A stretch of 64,000 bases of DNA from the NCBI GenBank assembly GCA_932294295.1, contig OW028573.1, forward strand, positions 19,178,155 through 19,242,154, written 5' to 3'. Under the pieces are notes generated by a model that saw nothing but the letters and a program-made list of their open reading frames with translations, was not told where the DNA came from and searched no databases. The stretch's first letter is position 1; each line of letters starts with the position of its first letter. Positions 47,401-59,600 of this stretch are shown piece by piece. The position numbers were made by a program, and so were the translations under genes. The DNA comes from Alitta virens (taxonomy: Eukaryota > Annelida > Polychaeta > Phyllodocida > Nereididae).

Positions 47401-48365
47401 TGCTTATTATATAATATAGAAAATATCTCGCTTAATATTTGGTTTATTTTCGATCTGAAAACACTTATGGAATCAGTATGAACTATGCTACAATTCAATC
47501 TTTATTTAACGAAAATCGGTCTAATGTTAGGGGAGCAGCAGCCTTTTAAAGAAGCGCTCAGCTCTGCCTGCATTGATACTCTCCGGGCGCGGACGCTTCA
47601 GGGAGCACCAGTGTTTGCCGCCTACCTGCCTTCTCAGACGAATATCTCGCTAAATACTTGGTCTATTTTCGATCCGAAAACAAGTATGGAATCAGTATGA
47701 AATATCCTACAATTCAGTATTATTTTACTCCTACTACTCGTCGAGTTCCTCGTACTAGCCCTGAACAAGCTGTAGTGAACCTAAAATTAGCGACGGGAAA
47801 CCCGTCCAAGTCGTTGAGTGACTCGAAGGCCTCCAAGGGTTACTCGACGGCCTCCAGGGGTGACTCGACGGCCTCCAGGGTTTATTGTTTACTTTTGGAC
47901 ACCCGCGATTTTGCCACGGGAATTCAATGCACACATTGAATTTCCGGCTACCGGGCCCCAGAATCCCGGTTTGGGCCGGAGTCCCAGGAGAGACTCGACG
48001 AGTATCGTCGTGAATTGCCGGTTTGCCGTTGGCTTGCCATAGGCTGGGAGCCGAGAATCGCGTTGCGTAACCGTTACGTCATACTACGGCTTCACTATGG
48101 CAAAACCGGCTATGTGAGAGGGGGGCTTTAGAAGGCAGGTAGGTGGCAAGCACTGGTGCTCCCTCAAGGTGCGCGCCCGGACTGTATCAATGCAGGCAGA
48201 GCTGAGCACTTCTTTAAAAGGCTGCTGCTCCCTTAATATTAGTCCGATTTTCGTCAAATAAATACTAGATTGTAGTGTGGTTCATACTGATTACACATGT
48301 GTTTAAATATTAAACGAGATATTCTATATTATATAATAAGCATATAAATCTATCTGTCTCTCTCA
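47383..48365. mobile_element. Fold-back element nested with the second arm of the 44757 family
   Basis: The outer arms 47383-47640 and 48125-48365 are inverted copies of each other (both include aagcatataaatctatctgt-type, gctctgcctgcattgata-type and gcaccagtgtttgcc-type phrases). Between them, 47697-48122 is an inverted copy of 44757-45235, ending in the same ctatgtgagagg terminus. The block was therefore built by nested insertion or by inverted duplication of whole arms. No transposase frame. Confidence 0.65.
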
Positions 48366-48737
48366 TGAATAAATGATGTGAATCTGGCTGTAGAACTTTG
48401 GAATTAATAATTTTTCATATTTTTCCCTTCAAAAGGCACAACTACACTATTTTAAAATATTATAGAATAATTTCATATACGTAGGGCCAGGGATCTGTGT
48501 ACAAGTCGACCGCTCGCGCCATCTACAGTTATTTTAATTATTGGGCTAGCACCGCAAGCGTGTACAGATTCTCATTTAGAGCAACTCAATGTCGCACACA
48601 ACTAACCCAGGCATTATTGACCTATGGTCCTTGATTCAAAGTTCAATTATGTTCAAGGAATACAAAACCGCCGAAATTAGGATATTGTACGATGTTCACG
48701 AAGTAATCTAGAGCAGTGAAGATTGAACTATAATTTG
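48366..48737. other. Non-coding, no recognised feature
   Basis: AT-rich sequence between the fold-back nest and a TG microsatellite. No exon or repeat end is supported. Confidence 0.35.
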
Positions 48738-48759
48738 TTGTGTGTGTGTGTGTGTGTGC

Positions 48760-48801
<42 letters not shown>
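48738..48801. repeat. (TG)n microsatellite
   Basis: About 30 TG units with two CG interruptions. Confidence 0.95.
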
Positions 48802-48805
<4 letters not shown>

Positions 48806-49746
48806 GTTTAACGCCTCATCAGCACCTGAGTGGGCTATGTAGGCTCTCTAGGTTAAGATTGATTATCTATATTTGGTAGTAGTACGTAGCGATCTCGTAA
48901 AAGTAGGTCACTTCAGTTTCCAGGGACCCTGAAGATTCAAGGGTCCCGAACACAGACAGATTTGGAGTATATAAATCAATATTTAGAGTCTACAGACTCT
49001 GTTGCAAGTAAAATGCATAAGTAAATCATTTGGTACGAAGGTCTCCCATAGACGGCAGTAAGGTAGTTGTCTCTGATTGGCTAGCTAGGCTGGCTAGTGG
49101 TGACAGGGGAAACCCAGCCGATGAAAGCAGTTGTTAGGCCTAAAAGACACAACCTTGCTCTCTGCCATTGCTCCTGCATGAGCTTTGACCTTTTGTTTGG
49201 TCTCTGCTCTGGAGGAGTAAGTACTGCCAGTATAGACAGAGCCTAGCTATCTTTTGGCCTGTTACTGGATCAGGATCTTGTGAGCCTTCTCACAGCCTCA
49301 GTTTAGATTGTGCTGGTTCTGTGTCTTTCTGTTTATGAGACTAGCATATACTAAGACAGTCTCTGTATTTCCACTGACTGTCTGACTCTGTGTGGTTTGT
49401 AGTTTATATCTATATGTGGGATATAGGTTATATTTCTTTAGGAATAAACCTTTAACCTGCAATCTGTCGTTGTTGATTTTTTTTCGGACAATGCTAGTGG
49501 TAACTGAACCTTTAATCATGGTCGCTTTGCCATATATATGAGCAAGAACCATAACATAAGTAACACGCGAGAAATATGACTGGCTTACCAGTGATCTAGT
49601 TCAAAAGGGAAATAGAGCGATTTCAGGAGTAGATTCCCAGGGTACTGGGACCGAGGAAGGCAGTTTTACAAGTTTTATTTCTCTGATAAAAAAAAGTGTT
49701 GTGACCACGAAGTTATCATTCTTCCCAGCAATCTAGGTGGGCCAGG
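48802..49746. other. Non-coding; possible solo LTR
   Basis: A 28-base phrase at 48931-48959 (gaagattcaagggtcccgaa then cacagacag) matches 40374-40402, so a dispersed repeat is present. From about 49060 to 49492 the sequence resembles an LTR: it is unlike its flanks and has an aataaa at 49442 followed by a T-rich end. No second copy, TG...CA ends or target duplication can be fixed. Confidence 0.3.
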
Positions 49747-50001
49747 ATGGTATACAATTACCCCATAGCGCTGATTATAGCTCCGTGGCTCTCCATAATT
49801 TACAGACACTGGACCATCACCAAGCACCAGAAAATGGCTTATGAATACTTGAAGAAGGCAGGACTTGAGGCAAAACCCCCTATGACTGATCTGACTACTA
49901 AGCAATCCCCATTTCATAAGACCAGTCTTACATATGTATTTCTGTTGCATGTAATATCACGAATGCCATTCGTTTTAATGTCCGCCTTTACTAAACAATA
50001 G
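49747..50001 (+). CDS. Unrecognised 84-codon open frame with N-terminal hydrophobic segment
   Basis: The frame begins MVYNYPIALIIAPWLSIIYR, a likely membrane helix, followed by a basic stretch (HWTITKHQKMAYEYLKKAGL) and a second hydrophobic patch. The first 55 codons look more protein-like than the rest, so the true coding part, if any, may end near a splice site around 49920. It could be a small membrane protein exon or a remnant of a retroelement envelope tail. I do not recognise it. Confidence 0.25.
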   Translation: MVYNYPIALIIAPWLSIIYRHWTITKHQKMAYEYLKKAGLEAKPPMTDLTTKQSPFHKTSLTYVFLLHVISRMPFVLMSAFTKQ

Positions 50002-50185
50002 TCAACTTGATAAGCATTTCATTTCCCTTTGACGGTTAACTATCTTTCTATGTTTCTTCATTTATTTTGGAAAACAGCTAAGATCTCCGTCAGATAAAAC
50101 TATCATATTGCAGAACCATGTAGGCCTATTTTGGCATACAAATTATGAAGCACATGATTAAGTAAATATAAACAGGTTCCTAAAA

Positions 50186-50462
50186 TAGATTTGGAATTCT
50201 TGAACTTGGGGCAATTTGTGACCTCTGTCCATATATTAAAAAAAATCCATCCCTTATTCATGAGAATAGGTATGGAACCCATACCTTATTCCTGAGTATA
50301 AGTATGGAATCCATCCCCTATTCTTGGTAATAGGTATGCAATTAATCCATCCCTTATTACCTGGAATAGTTATACATTTAAGCAATTTTTTTGATGCTTC
50401 AGAATACAGGAATAAAGGACAGAGGTCACATATTGCCCTGAGGTCAAATTCCAAATCAATAT
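50186..50462. repeat. Small fold-back element with internal minisatellite
   Basis: The left arm 50189-50233 (gatttggaattcttgaactt, ggggcaatttgtgacctctgtcc) pairs with the inverted right arm 50418-50460. Between them, 50245-50370 holds about four units of roughly 33 bp built on aatccatcccttattc.tg and ataggtatgg. The architecture is the same as that of the 25180-26930 and 44757-45688 elements on a smaller scale. Confidence 0.65.
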
Positions 50463-51654
50463 AAGAATTCCTTTTGTTTATAGTAAGTTACCCACGCAAG
50501 GAATTATTACAAACGTACGTCCACCCATATTTGATGAAACAATATTACGTAGTAGGACCTACACTGTATTCAAACTAAAATACACAGTCTTATGAAAAGA
50601 TAACGTGTTGACAAGGCATTTTGGATGACCCCTTAGGCCTATAGCAGCATACTTTACGGCACAGACACATGATTAACTATTTCTGGTAGCCCTGGGCCTG
50701 TGGAAGATGGCCGAGCTGTATTTTTGGTGGATGAGCAAACATTCTTAGGAAAACAGTGCATTGTATAATACCTAAACAACACATACATTTCTTCAAAAAT
50801 AACAATTTACCTGTCGCAGAACGAGTACAATGTAACACAGGAACATATAAACCATTGTGGGTTCGGAGCCCCCACCAAAACCTGGAGGAAATCAGTGGAT
50901 CGAATGCTTATTACCCCTGCAGGTGAATATGTGTGCACTGACTTGCTGTACTAAACTCCCCAAGGAGTTGAGAAGACTCATACCTACTTGAACAGGTCAG
51001 TAAGCTGGTTCAGTGTAAAGGTACCAAAAGTAGTGAACATCGTCTCCTAGAACTATTTCCAAATATTTTCAAATATTTCCAAATACATGTAAACAGGTTG
51101 CGGCCAAAAAACGTGCACCAGCAGCTACTGCTACCTCTTTTGATATTTATAAATATATATGTGTAGAAAACACAAAAGGAGGATTCTGTGCAAATATTAT
51201 ATTTTATGTGGCTTTATAGGTGTAGTTATTAAGAAATCTCTTATTTGTAAACTTTTTTACAACTGGAGACACCATGCAAGCAGACAGAAATCTGACTTCT
51301 GTGATATGTGTCACTTAGAAATATCCCTGTAGCATGCACCCTCTCAATAACTCAGACACTGATATTGTTTGATATTATAAGATCAAAAATATCCCAATGA
51401 CCAATTGCTTATACCCCTGATTAAATGTGGCATAACTTAAAAAAGACCTCATAAGCATTTTAGTAACCTTGGGCTATCCTGATAGAGTAGATGCCTGGTG
51501 CAAGTTTTTTGACCACACTCCAGAAACCCAAGTGTACTCCGCAGTGCTACTTTAATCTTGAATCACACTCCTTTATTTAACCCCTTCTTGGCATTATCTA
51601 AACTAACGTAATGATGGGGAGTAGAATGTGCAAAAAAAAAACCTAAGGGTTTTT
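50463..51654. other. Non-coding, no recognised feature
   Basis: AT-rich intergenic sequence without supported exons, RNA genes or repeat ends. Confidence 0.35.
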
Positions 51655-51815
51655 CTGTCAATAAATTGCTTGCTTTACAATTGTCATTATCATATATTAC
51701 AAATAAAAGAGGGCCCAAGATAGACCCTTGTGGTACCCCTGTTTCTATACCTAATTTTGTAGACCTGCAATTATTAAACTCGATTACCCAGTTAGTTAAA
51801 CGGGAGAGTTAATGA
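51655..51815 (-). pseudogene. LINE reverse transcriptase fragment
   Basis: On the minus strand a short frame reads STKLGIETGVPQGSILGPLL followed by FVIY, the RT block 4 motif of non-LTR retrotransposons. About 160 bp survive, without the catalytic block. It differs in sequence from the fragment at 32490. Confidence 0.75.
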
Positions 51816-54800
51816 AATTCCACGGAATCCACAGTGATTGATGATATATATTTTTCCCTCAGCAAAACCTCTACAGCAGACATGATGCAATTTTAAGTTT
51901 GACCCAAGGAACAGCTGTAGCAATTCATCACACAATCAGCCTACACTGAAATAAAGTTTTAAGTACCCTACCTTGTAGTGCAGATAAAAGACCAACACAG
52001 AATGGAAGTATTGTATGCATCCATTTAGGCTTCACTCATCCTATGGGTGAAAAATGCAATATTTCAATGTCAATTATTTCTGTGAATAATGAAGAAAAGC
52101 GGCTAAAAAAATTTTGTCGGTGAATAAAATGTTACCCCCTGCATCATAAAATCATTTAAATTTGTGGTGAGGGTAGAGGGGTAATTACCCCCATGTGCTA
52201 AAAACTGATTGCTTGACGAAACATCAAAGACTAAAACTGACACACACACAATGAGCATAAAAATGTATCCTTTGGGGTCAGTTCTAGTGAAGCGATAAGT
52301 TTGGTTTTGATTCATGAAACTTTCAAAGGGTTAGGTTTCAGATTCAGTTTACTTTATTTGCCAAATATTTGGACATACAGATATAGGGAACAGCAGGTCA
52401 CTACAGTACAGACTATGGTTAGGGAGATATGGCACTTTAAAAATCACATTCACCCTCAAAAGCGAAAACATTTTACAACTTATGTTTGGATGGACAAATA
52501 TTGACCATACTAAGATCAATTATGAATGTCTTGATCTCCAGTTATAAATTTTTGAAGGAGTGCAATGCATGTATAACATATCAGTACATGTGCTACAGCA
52601 AAGGTTTTCCAGGGCGCACAGCTAGTGCCTTTCATTATATGATGTGACAAATACAGCATGATTACAGTTTGGGTGATGCACAGTTATAGTAAAGATATTT
52701 GAATTTGTTGTGCAATGATATTGACCAGCTAAATGATGCATCTGCACAGTCACACATGCAATTTTTCTTCATAAAAAATAAAATAAGAATATATTAGTTC
52801 GATCTAAATAATAGCATTTCTCCCTAAAGCAACGTTTCCTGATGACAACAATTAATAAACGAAATTTAATTTAAAGCTCAAAGCTAATAAGCCGGCAAAA
52901 GACAGAGTATCTACTTGTCTTAATCAGGTTGTTTATATCCTCACTTTAATTGGAAGCCTGTTTGGTATAAAAAATATCATATTATACCCAAGTCAACAAT
53001 TCTGTTTACACACAGTGCGAATTCTATCCCGGTTTTTCAAATTGAGATGATCTCAATTGTATGGTGCATGCTTGGTGGTCAAACCAAGATGTAAACTTAC
53101 ATGAAATGACAGTACCTATACATGTTACTTATCTCTGGGGTAAAACTCATTGCTCAATATAAAGCTACTGTGCCAAGATTGATGGGAATTCAAATTCTGT
53201 TCTATTCTATTCTATTGTCAGTAATAATACAAATCGCTGTTGTGGGTCTGATGAATGTTAATCTGCGTGCACGGATCTAATTGTTTAGAAATTCCTAGTT
53301 TGACATCATTAGCTGCGACATGTTTTACCAGCACACGGAACAGCCTGACAAATTGGAGGCCCATTAGGTCAAATGATACATTATGGTTTCCAATTGGAGG
53401 AAAACAACTAGATAAAAAAGGGTTGAGCTAATGGTTCGAGCGTTGGATTTCTTTTTGTCATTCTATGGTAAAATATGATTAAAAAATCAAATTTTGTGAA
53501 CCATAAATATGCCAATTATTTAGGATGAAACGCATGCAAGATGTGTCGCATGGTTTTGTTCACTTTTACAGAGAACTTCGAATATACACAAAATTGCAAG
53601 AGAAACGCTTTGAAAGTGTTTTTATGGATTAATGCATTAAAAAAATATTGAGGATCCCAAAAGTAGAAATTAACCAGATAAGGCAACTTTCCTGACAGGA
53701 TGGTAGCATACACAACATGATGGTTTATCACACAGTATAGTTTCTAAACGGGTAGAATCAATATCTTACTGAATGATTCAAATGCTTTTCCAATCATTCA
53801 CAAAGTCATGAAGCATTCTTGATGCAATAAAGACCAAAAAACTAAGTCAATTAGTCTTTCCAATATTCATATATGTCATGGCAGTGAATGCTTAATAAAA
53901 CACGTTTACATACAAGATCTTTGGTACTTTATGGTGGTTTAAATGTAAAAAGTGGTTTTATTGTAAAAAGCTCATCAGAAGATGCAGAAGATTGGCATCA
54001 GGGCCAAACCGAGCACGTAGGGCACAAAAAACACCAACATGTTTCACTGGATATTGTTCGTTATATATAATAAAAAAACATGTACCAAAAGTGTCTGTTT
54101 GGAAGTTTGGCATCTATGGCATGGTTCAGATTTGGCAGCCAATTTTGAATTAAGTACCATAGCCTGTTATACTCACAATCTTAGAAATCAGGCATGGTTT
54201 CTTGCTTCAGTGGGACAATGCAAGATCTTCATTAGTTGAAAAATTACAAGTGTGTGACAAACCAATGCAGGTTAACTCCTGCCTATAAAAACGGCCTGTC
54301 AAATTGAACCAAGACAAAGCCTGATAACCGATTTGCCGCTTTCCCAGAATCGGGGCGGGAAATGCTTCTGCGCGTCGTCTGCACACAAATTAGCGCGATT
54401 ACTACGCCTTATTTCTTTCTTCCAAGAAGCCACTCACTGTGAAACTGGTTCAGACGATTTATTTTGACTTAAACTTCACTAACGTCATAAAATTAAACAA
54501 CTTTACCGTGGAATTCCACCAACTGCAGAATTAAGGTACTATTTTCGTACATGGCACTGAACAAGCGTTGTGACGACGTTGTGTAACGGTGTGCGATGCC
54601 TTCTTAACGATTTATTTTTTACGGTATCCCTTGAGCTTGAGCTCAGAAAGACCGGTGCTACGCACCGAACAAGCGCCGTCTTTCAGCAGAAATTGAGATC
54701 ACCCAGCCCATATAACCCGCTATTTGAAGGATATGGCAATTAGGGAACTATGTCATGGTCTATTAATCAATATGAGCTTTACCTTTGTTTTGCTGTTGAG
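51816..54800. other. Non-coding; GC-richer patch near the right end
   Basis: No supported exon up to about 54330. At 54340-54420 the sequence turns CpG-rich and contains an E2F-like ggcgggaaa; at 54640-54690 a short hairpin (gaaagaccggtgctacgcac and its partner gcgccgtctttc) is present. This may be a promoter of a host gene next to the retroelement insertion, but no coding exon can be tied to it. Confidence 0.3.
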
Positions 54801-55327
54801 TGTAGTTCTGTGTCCGGTCATCAGAATACTTAATTACTATTCAGAATTAGCTAGCTGATTAACACTTGGCTTGAAGTGACTGCTAGTGTCATATAGTTAG
54901 AAGAGAGCATTTTACAAATTATATAAAGTATCATTTTTACAAATTATATAAAGTAAGCTATGACCTAGCTACAAGAATGCAATGGCCTTAAGCCTGAACA
55001 AAGACTTGTATAACAGAACTGAAAGAAGGACTTAAAGATTACTTAAGTTTAAAGTAAGGGGTTGTGACCATTGTACAACCCAGGAGCACAGGCCAATAGA
55101 ATAAGGCCATGTGTGTTCAATGAAGGGGAATGACCAATAAGGAAAAGACCCCTGGAAAATAGGATAGCAGAAATACCATTGTACTTGTCTTGGAATTCAG
55201 TTTACCAGCTGTAGCTGAACCACACACTTGTTCTTGACTTATATACACTTGGATTAAAAGCCACCCTCTCTCTGCAAAGCTACACCTTGTGTTGTTTCAT
55301 TATATCTCATACAACAACTATACTACA
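54801..55327 (+). repeat. 5' LTR, about 527 bp
   Basis: Starts TGTAGT and ends ACTACA, a 6-bp inverted repeat, directly before a TGG-initiated primer binding site. It holds a tandem duplication (acaaattatataaagta twice, 54909-54957) and a TATA-like ttatata at 55239-55245 followed by a short leader. The start is inferred from the TG/CA ends; the matching 3' LTR lies outside the window. Confidence 0.65.
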
Positions 55328-55345
55328 TGGTGGATTGTGGCTCAA
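55328..55345 (+). promoter_or_regulatory. Primer binding site
   Basis: tggtggattgtggctcaa follows the LTR end without a gap. TGG pairs with the tRNA CCA end. The tRNA cannot be named from memory. Confidence 0.55.
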
Positions 55346-55577
55346 GCTTTTAACTTTTGCTAAAACACACATATGGAATTTTGCACTGGATTTTAAAGTG
55401 CTCAGCTACATTAACTTCATGTTGGTCTACTCAGAACAGGTACAGTGACACTTAACTATTTTGATATCAGTACTATAGTTTATGTGTGCAAAGTGGTTTA
55501 TATTAAGCATTTAATTTCCCTGATTTTACTCAGAAAATCAAACTAGTTAATTTTAAAATTCTTTAAGGCTACACAAA

Positions 55578-56684
55578 ATGGCCGTAGACAATGCAGCCTG
55601 CTGCAAAACCAATAGATACTACCCAGGTCGCTTTGAAGCAAAATCCAATCAAAAAGCAACCGTTCATTGGCTTTTGTTTCGAGACTACACAAAAGCACAG
55701 AATATTTCTGATGCAGATGCCGTCAAGGAGTTCATATTCACTCTGGGTGATGAACCTCGCATCTGGTATGATGACAATGTTGCCTTATTCACAGACCTTA
55801 CAGCTCTAGAAAAGCATTTTAAATCAACTTTTGGCAGGGCTACCACCCGCGAAGAACACTTAAACGCCTTTGCTGAATTAGCTTACGTCCCCTCGGAACC
55901 TCTCAATTCATATCGCAATAGAGTGCGATCCACAGCAGCGAGAGCTAGAATTACTGACCAGGAGCATGTCCGTCTCCAGTTTATAAATGGTTTTCCCAGT
56001 CACATACGTTCAGCCCTAAGAGCAAAAAGGGATGTCACCTTAGATGACTGTATGTTAACGGCCCAAGCATTGCTTTCAGAAGCGCCCCCCCTCTCTGCCC
56101 CAGCTATGTCACTAACGCCCTCCCCAGACAATACCCATGGCTTAGTTTCACAAATGGAGTCATTATTACTATCATTCACGACTAATCAGAACAGACAATC
56201 ACGACAAAACACACACCAACAGAATGACACAGACAGACGCCAGAATCGCTCAAATTCTCGCTCATCATCCACTTATCGTGGGAGATCACAGAGCCGTGAC
56301 AGATACAATCGCTCTGACAGATCACTTTCTAGAGACAGAAGGTACCCACAGACAAACCGAGACACACGTCAGTCGCACGACAGACAAAGCAGATTTGACT
56401 CATCACGAGACAGACGCTACGATTCTCGAGACAGACGCTATGACTCTAGAGACCGACGCAACACATCCAGAGACAGAGACAACAGTAGATCACGATACAG
56501 ACGTGACGAAAATGACATGACAGCCCACAAATCAGTGTCATTTGACAGAAACAGGCCCCGCTCCCCCGGCCCACAAAGCTGCCAGTTTTGTCACAAACCT
56601 GGACATGAACTTGGTTCATGCTTCAAGTTGCAGCGTGCAATAAGGGAAGGTCACATAAATGTTGACCATTTACCTTTTCATTAA
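55578..56684 (+). CDS. gag: Gag, with RS-repeat tract and CCHC zinc knuckle
   Basis: 368 aa. Residues about 10-170 form the helical capsid-like region (RFEAKSNQKATVHWLLFRDY near the start; LNSYRNRVRSTAAR). Residues about 216-314 are Arg/Ser/Asp-rich with repeated DSRDRRYDSRDRR-type units, like the RS domains of splicing factors. A single CCHC zinc knuckle follows (CQFCHKPGHELGSC, about 334-347), so the C terminus is nucleocapsid-like. Start: first ATG of the frame, 250 bp after the LTR. The stop at 56682-56684 overlaps the pol frame. Gag packages element RNA in particles. Confidence 0.9.
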   Translation: MAVDNAACCKTNRYYPGRFEAKSNQKATVHWLLFRDYTKAQNISDADAVKEFIFTLGDEPRIWYDDNVALFTDLTALEKHFKSTFGRATTREEHLNAFAELAYVPSEPLNSYRNRVRSTAARARITDQEHVRLQFINGFPSHIRSALRAKRDVTLDDCMLTAQALLSEAPPLSAPAMSLTPSPDNTHGLVSQMESLLLSFTTNQNRQSRQNTHQQNDTDRRQNRSNSRSSSTYRGRSQSRDRYNRSDRSLSRDRRYPQTNRDTRQSHDRQSRFDSSRDRRYDSRDRRYDSRDRRNTSRDRDNSRSRYRRDENDMTAHKSVSFDRNRPRSPGPQSCQFCHKPGHELGSCFKLQRAIREGHINVDHLPFH

Positions 56685-59600
56685 GGGCCCAGGCTGTAGA
56701 CACCAGACTCCCTGGTAACCCACATGACACTGATCCTCCCACACCTATCACAACCAATCATCCATCGAATCATCCAAAAGCGCTCATTACTTCTTCCACC
56801 TCACCCATTTCTGAATCACTTCATGTCGTTCACCCCACAGACCCAGAATCATCAGATTCAGAGTCTCAATCACCCAATGATCATCAAACCTCACCATGCG
56901 AATTACAGCTCAGTAAACTTAACATGATCAAAGGTACACTGCCCAGTAAAGAATCCATAATTCTTTTAGTGGATTCTGGTGCATCGTCATCACTAATATG
57001 TGCCAAAACAATTGCAAATTCTAAGTTCCTCTCACAACTACCGAAGCGTGAAGCACCCGCACTCAAGTTTACGGTAGGCAATGGTGAAACAATAATCACC
57101 AAATATGCCATGGACATTCCTCTCTCAATAGGAGGACACTCCTTCAACATAGAAGTAAGGACAGTTGACACCTTAGGAGGTCCAGGACTTATCTTAGGAA
57201 CTGATTCATTATCCCAACTTGATGCCAAATTAGACTTCAAAAGTCATCTATTGCACTTTAAAAGCAAATCAGTCAACATCAATGTGTGCAATGACACCAC
57301 CATTAAACCTGGTGAAAAGAAGGTCATTAAAATTAAAGGTAAACTCCCCAATTTCATGAAAAACAATGTAGCCTTAATCAAAGCTTCGAAATTTGCAACA
57401 GATTTTGCGTTTCCACGCATGTTAGTTCAATTTCATAAATGTATTGCCAACGTCCTTGTGTACAATTCTACTGACAGAGTCATCACTCTGTACAAACACA
57501 AACCATTCGCTACCTTGTTTTTCAATGATTTAACTAATGTATACGCTCCATTAGACAACAACAAATTGTTGAATTTGTGCAGGCCAGCCGCCCTTCCAGT
57601 GACACGCTCCACCGAGCCCAGTAGCAGTAAAGCAAACAGTCAGCCATCACAGATTAACTCTGCTGTAACAAAGGAAGTTTCTAGGCAGCAGCTCAAACAA
57701 ATTAAACTAGACAAGTACCCACATTTAGAAGATAATGATGCACGCCTAACAATGTATGACCATGAAATTTTACAGCGTGACATATCTCTGGAAGATTGTG
57801 TCCTGCATGCATCAGAACAAAGCAAACTCACGACAATGCTTAACACTTATGCAGAAGCCTTCAGCTTACATTCAGAAGTAGGCAATACAGGCCGAACCAT
57901 AGACTTTGAGTTGAATGACAAATCGCCATTTTATATACGCCCTTTCACAGTGACCCAGGCCGAGAAGCCGCTCATTGACAAGGAGCTATTAAAACTAGTT
58001 AAAATGGGAGTATTAGCACATGGCCACTCACAATATTCCAGCCCAGTTATGCTAATACGAAAGAAAGACACAGACGCCAAGCGTCTTGTCACTGACTTTA
58101 GGTTTCTAAACCAAAGAATTATTAAGCGCAATTTGCCATTTCCTTTATTGCGCGATGCCTTGCAAGCGATCGGTCATGCACAACCGACAGTGGTGTCAGT
58201 GCTTGATCTTAAGGAGGCCTACCACAGCCTCTCGCTTACACCCAAAGCATCCCAGTACTGTGGCATTACATCATATTACGGCGGGCAAAGTTTCGTGTAC
58301 CGTAAATTACCGATGGGCTTGGCCTTATCGCCATCGGAATTTCAAAAACACATTAATAACATCCTGTTTAAAGCCCAAGCCACTGAATTTTGTATCGCCA
58401 TCATGGATGACCTCATCCTGTTTTCCAAAACAAAGGCCGATCACTTTCAGCACATAGAAACCATTTTGGAGACTCTCCAAGCAAATGGTCTCAAATTATC
58501 ACCGGCTAAGGCAAAACTTTTCAGAAACAAGGTTGTCTACATGGGTCATAATCTACTCATCAAAGATGGAAGCCCATGCATCACACCACTACGACAGCGT
58601 ACTGAAGCCATAATTAAGATGCCAATCCCAGACACCAAAAGGAAGCTGAAAGGATTTATTGGCAAAGTATCATACCTTTCCATGTACCTACCAAAACTGC
58701 AAAGTCTTCTCAGGCCCTTACATAAAATCGCTGGTAAGAAAGCTCAATTTGTATGGGATCATGACACCCAACAGGCGTATAACAACATTATTGAACTACT
58801 TACCAAACCACCAGTCCTCACAATGCCAAATAGCACAGGGCTATTCCGCTTATATTGTGATACAAGTAAAATCGGTGTAGGTGCTGCATTATATCAAGTA
58901 CAAAGAGGTACAGAAAGATTACTTGGGTATTTTTCAAAAGCACTGTCCAGAGCAGCAGCCAATTATTCAATTACAGAGCTAGAGCTGACTGGCCTCTACA
59001 TTTCTGTACATGCATTTAGACACCTATTGAAATGTACCACATTCGAAGTATTCACTGATCATTCGGCCATACCTCACATTATGAAGGCCAAGACTGAGCC
59101 AGCCACACACAGAATTAAACGTCTCTTAGAAAGACTAAGCAATTATTCTATGAAGGTGGGTTATCGTAAAGGTACAACTATGGTAGTAGCAGATTTTCTC
59201 TCAAGAAATCCGCAACTGTCTAATGATGACCTTGACATTGCCTTTGTTGTCACAAGGTCACAGACTAGACAGCAACAACTTGACAGCACTCTGCCTGCAT
59301 CAACACAGTCCACTCAGCCACTGCAGCAGCCAGCTGCTCAGACAGCAGCGCCAGCAGAGCCAGCCATGCCAGCAGCAGCCCCGCATTCAAATCCTCGCGG
59401 TCGCCCCTCGACAAAAACAAAACACACAAGTAAGCTAAAAGCAAACTTGTCAAAGTCAGTAGCACCAAGCCATAGAACACAGGAAGCGGTTCCTGTTACT
59501 CTCAGATCACAGAGTCTAGCCACTGACAGTAGATCGAGAGCACAGTCTACAGAGCCCCCGAAAGCCAGCAGTAGTGCAGACACAACCGCTTTTGTGAAGC

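Noticed and set aside
49060..49492. Solo LTR
   Set aside because: Suggestive poly(A) signal and T-rich end, but no clear TG...CA borders, target duplication or second copy.
54340..54420. Promoter of a host gene (E2F-like site)
   Set aside because: GC-richer and suggestive, but no exon or transcript start can be linked to it.
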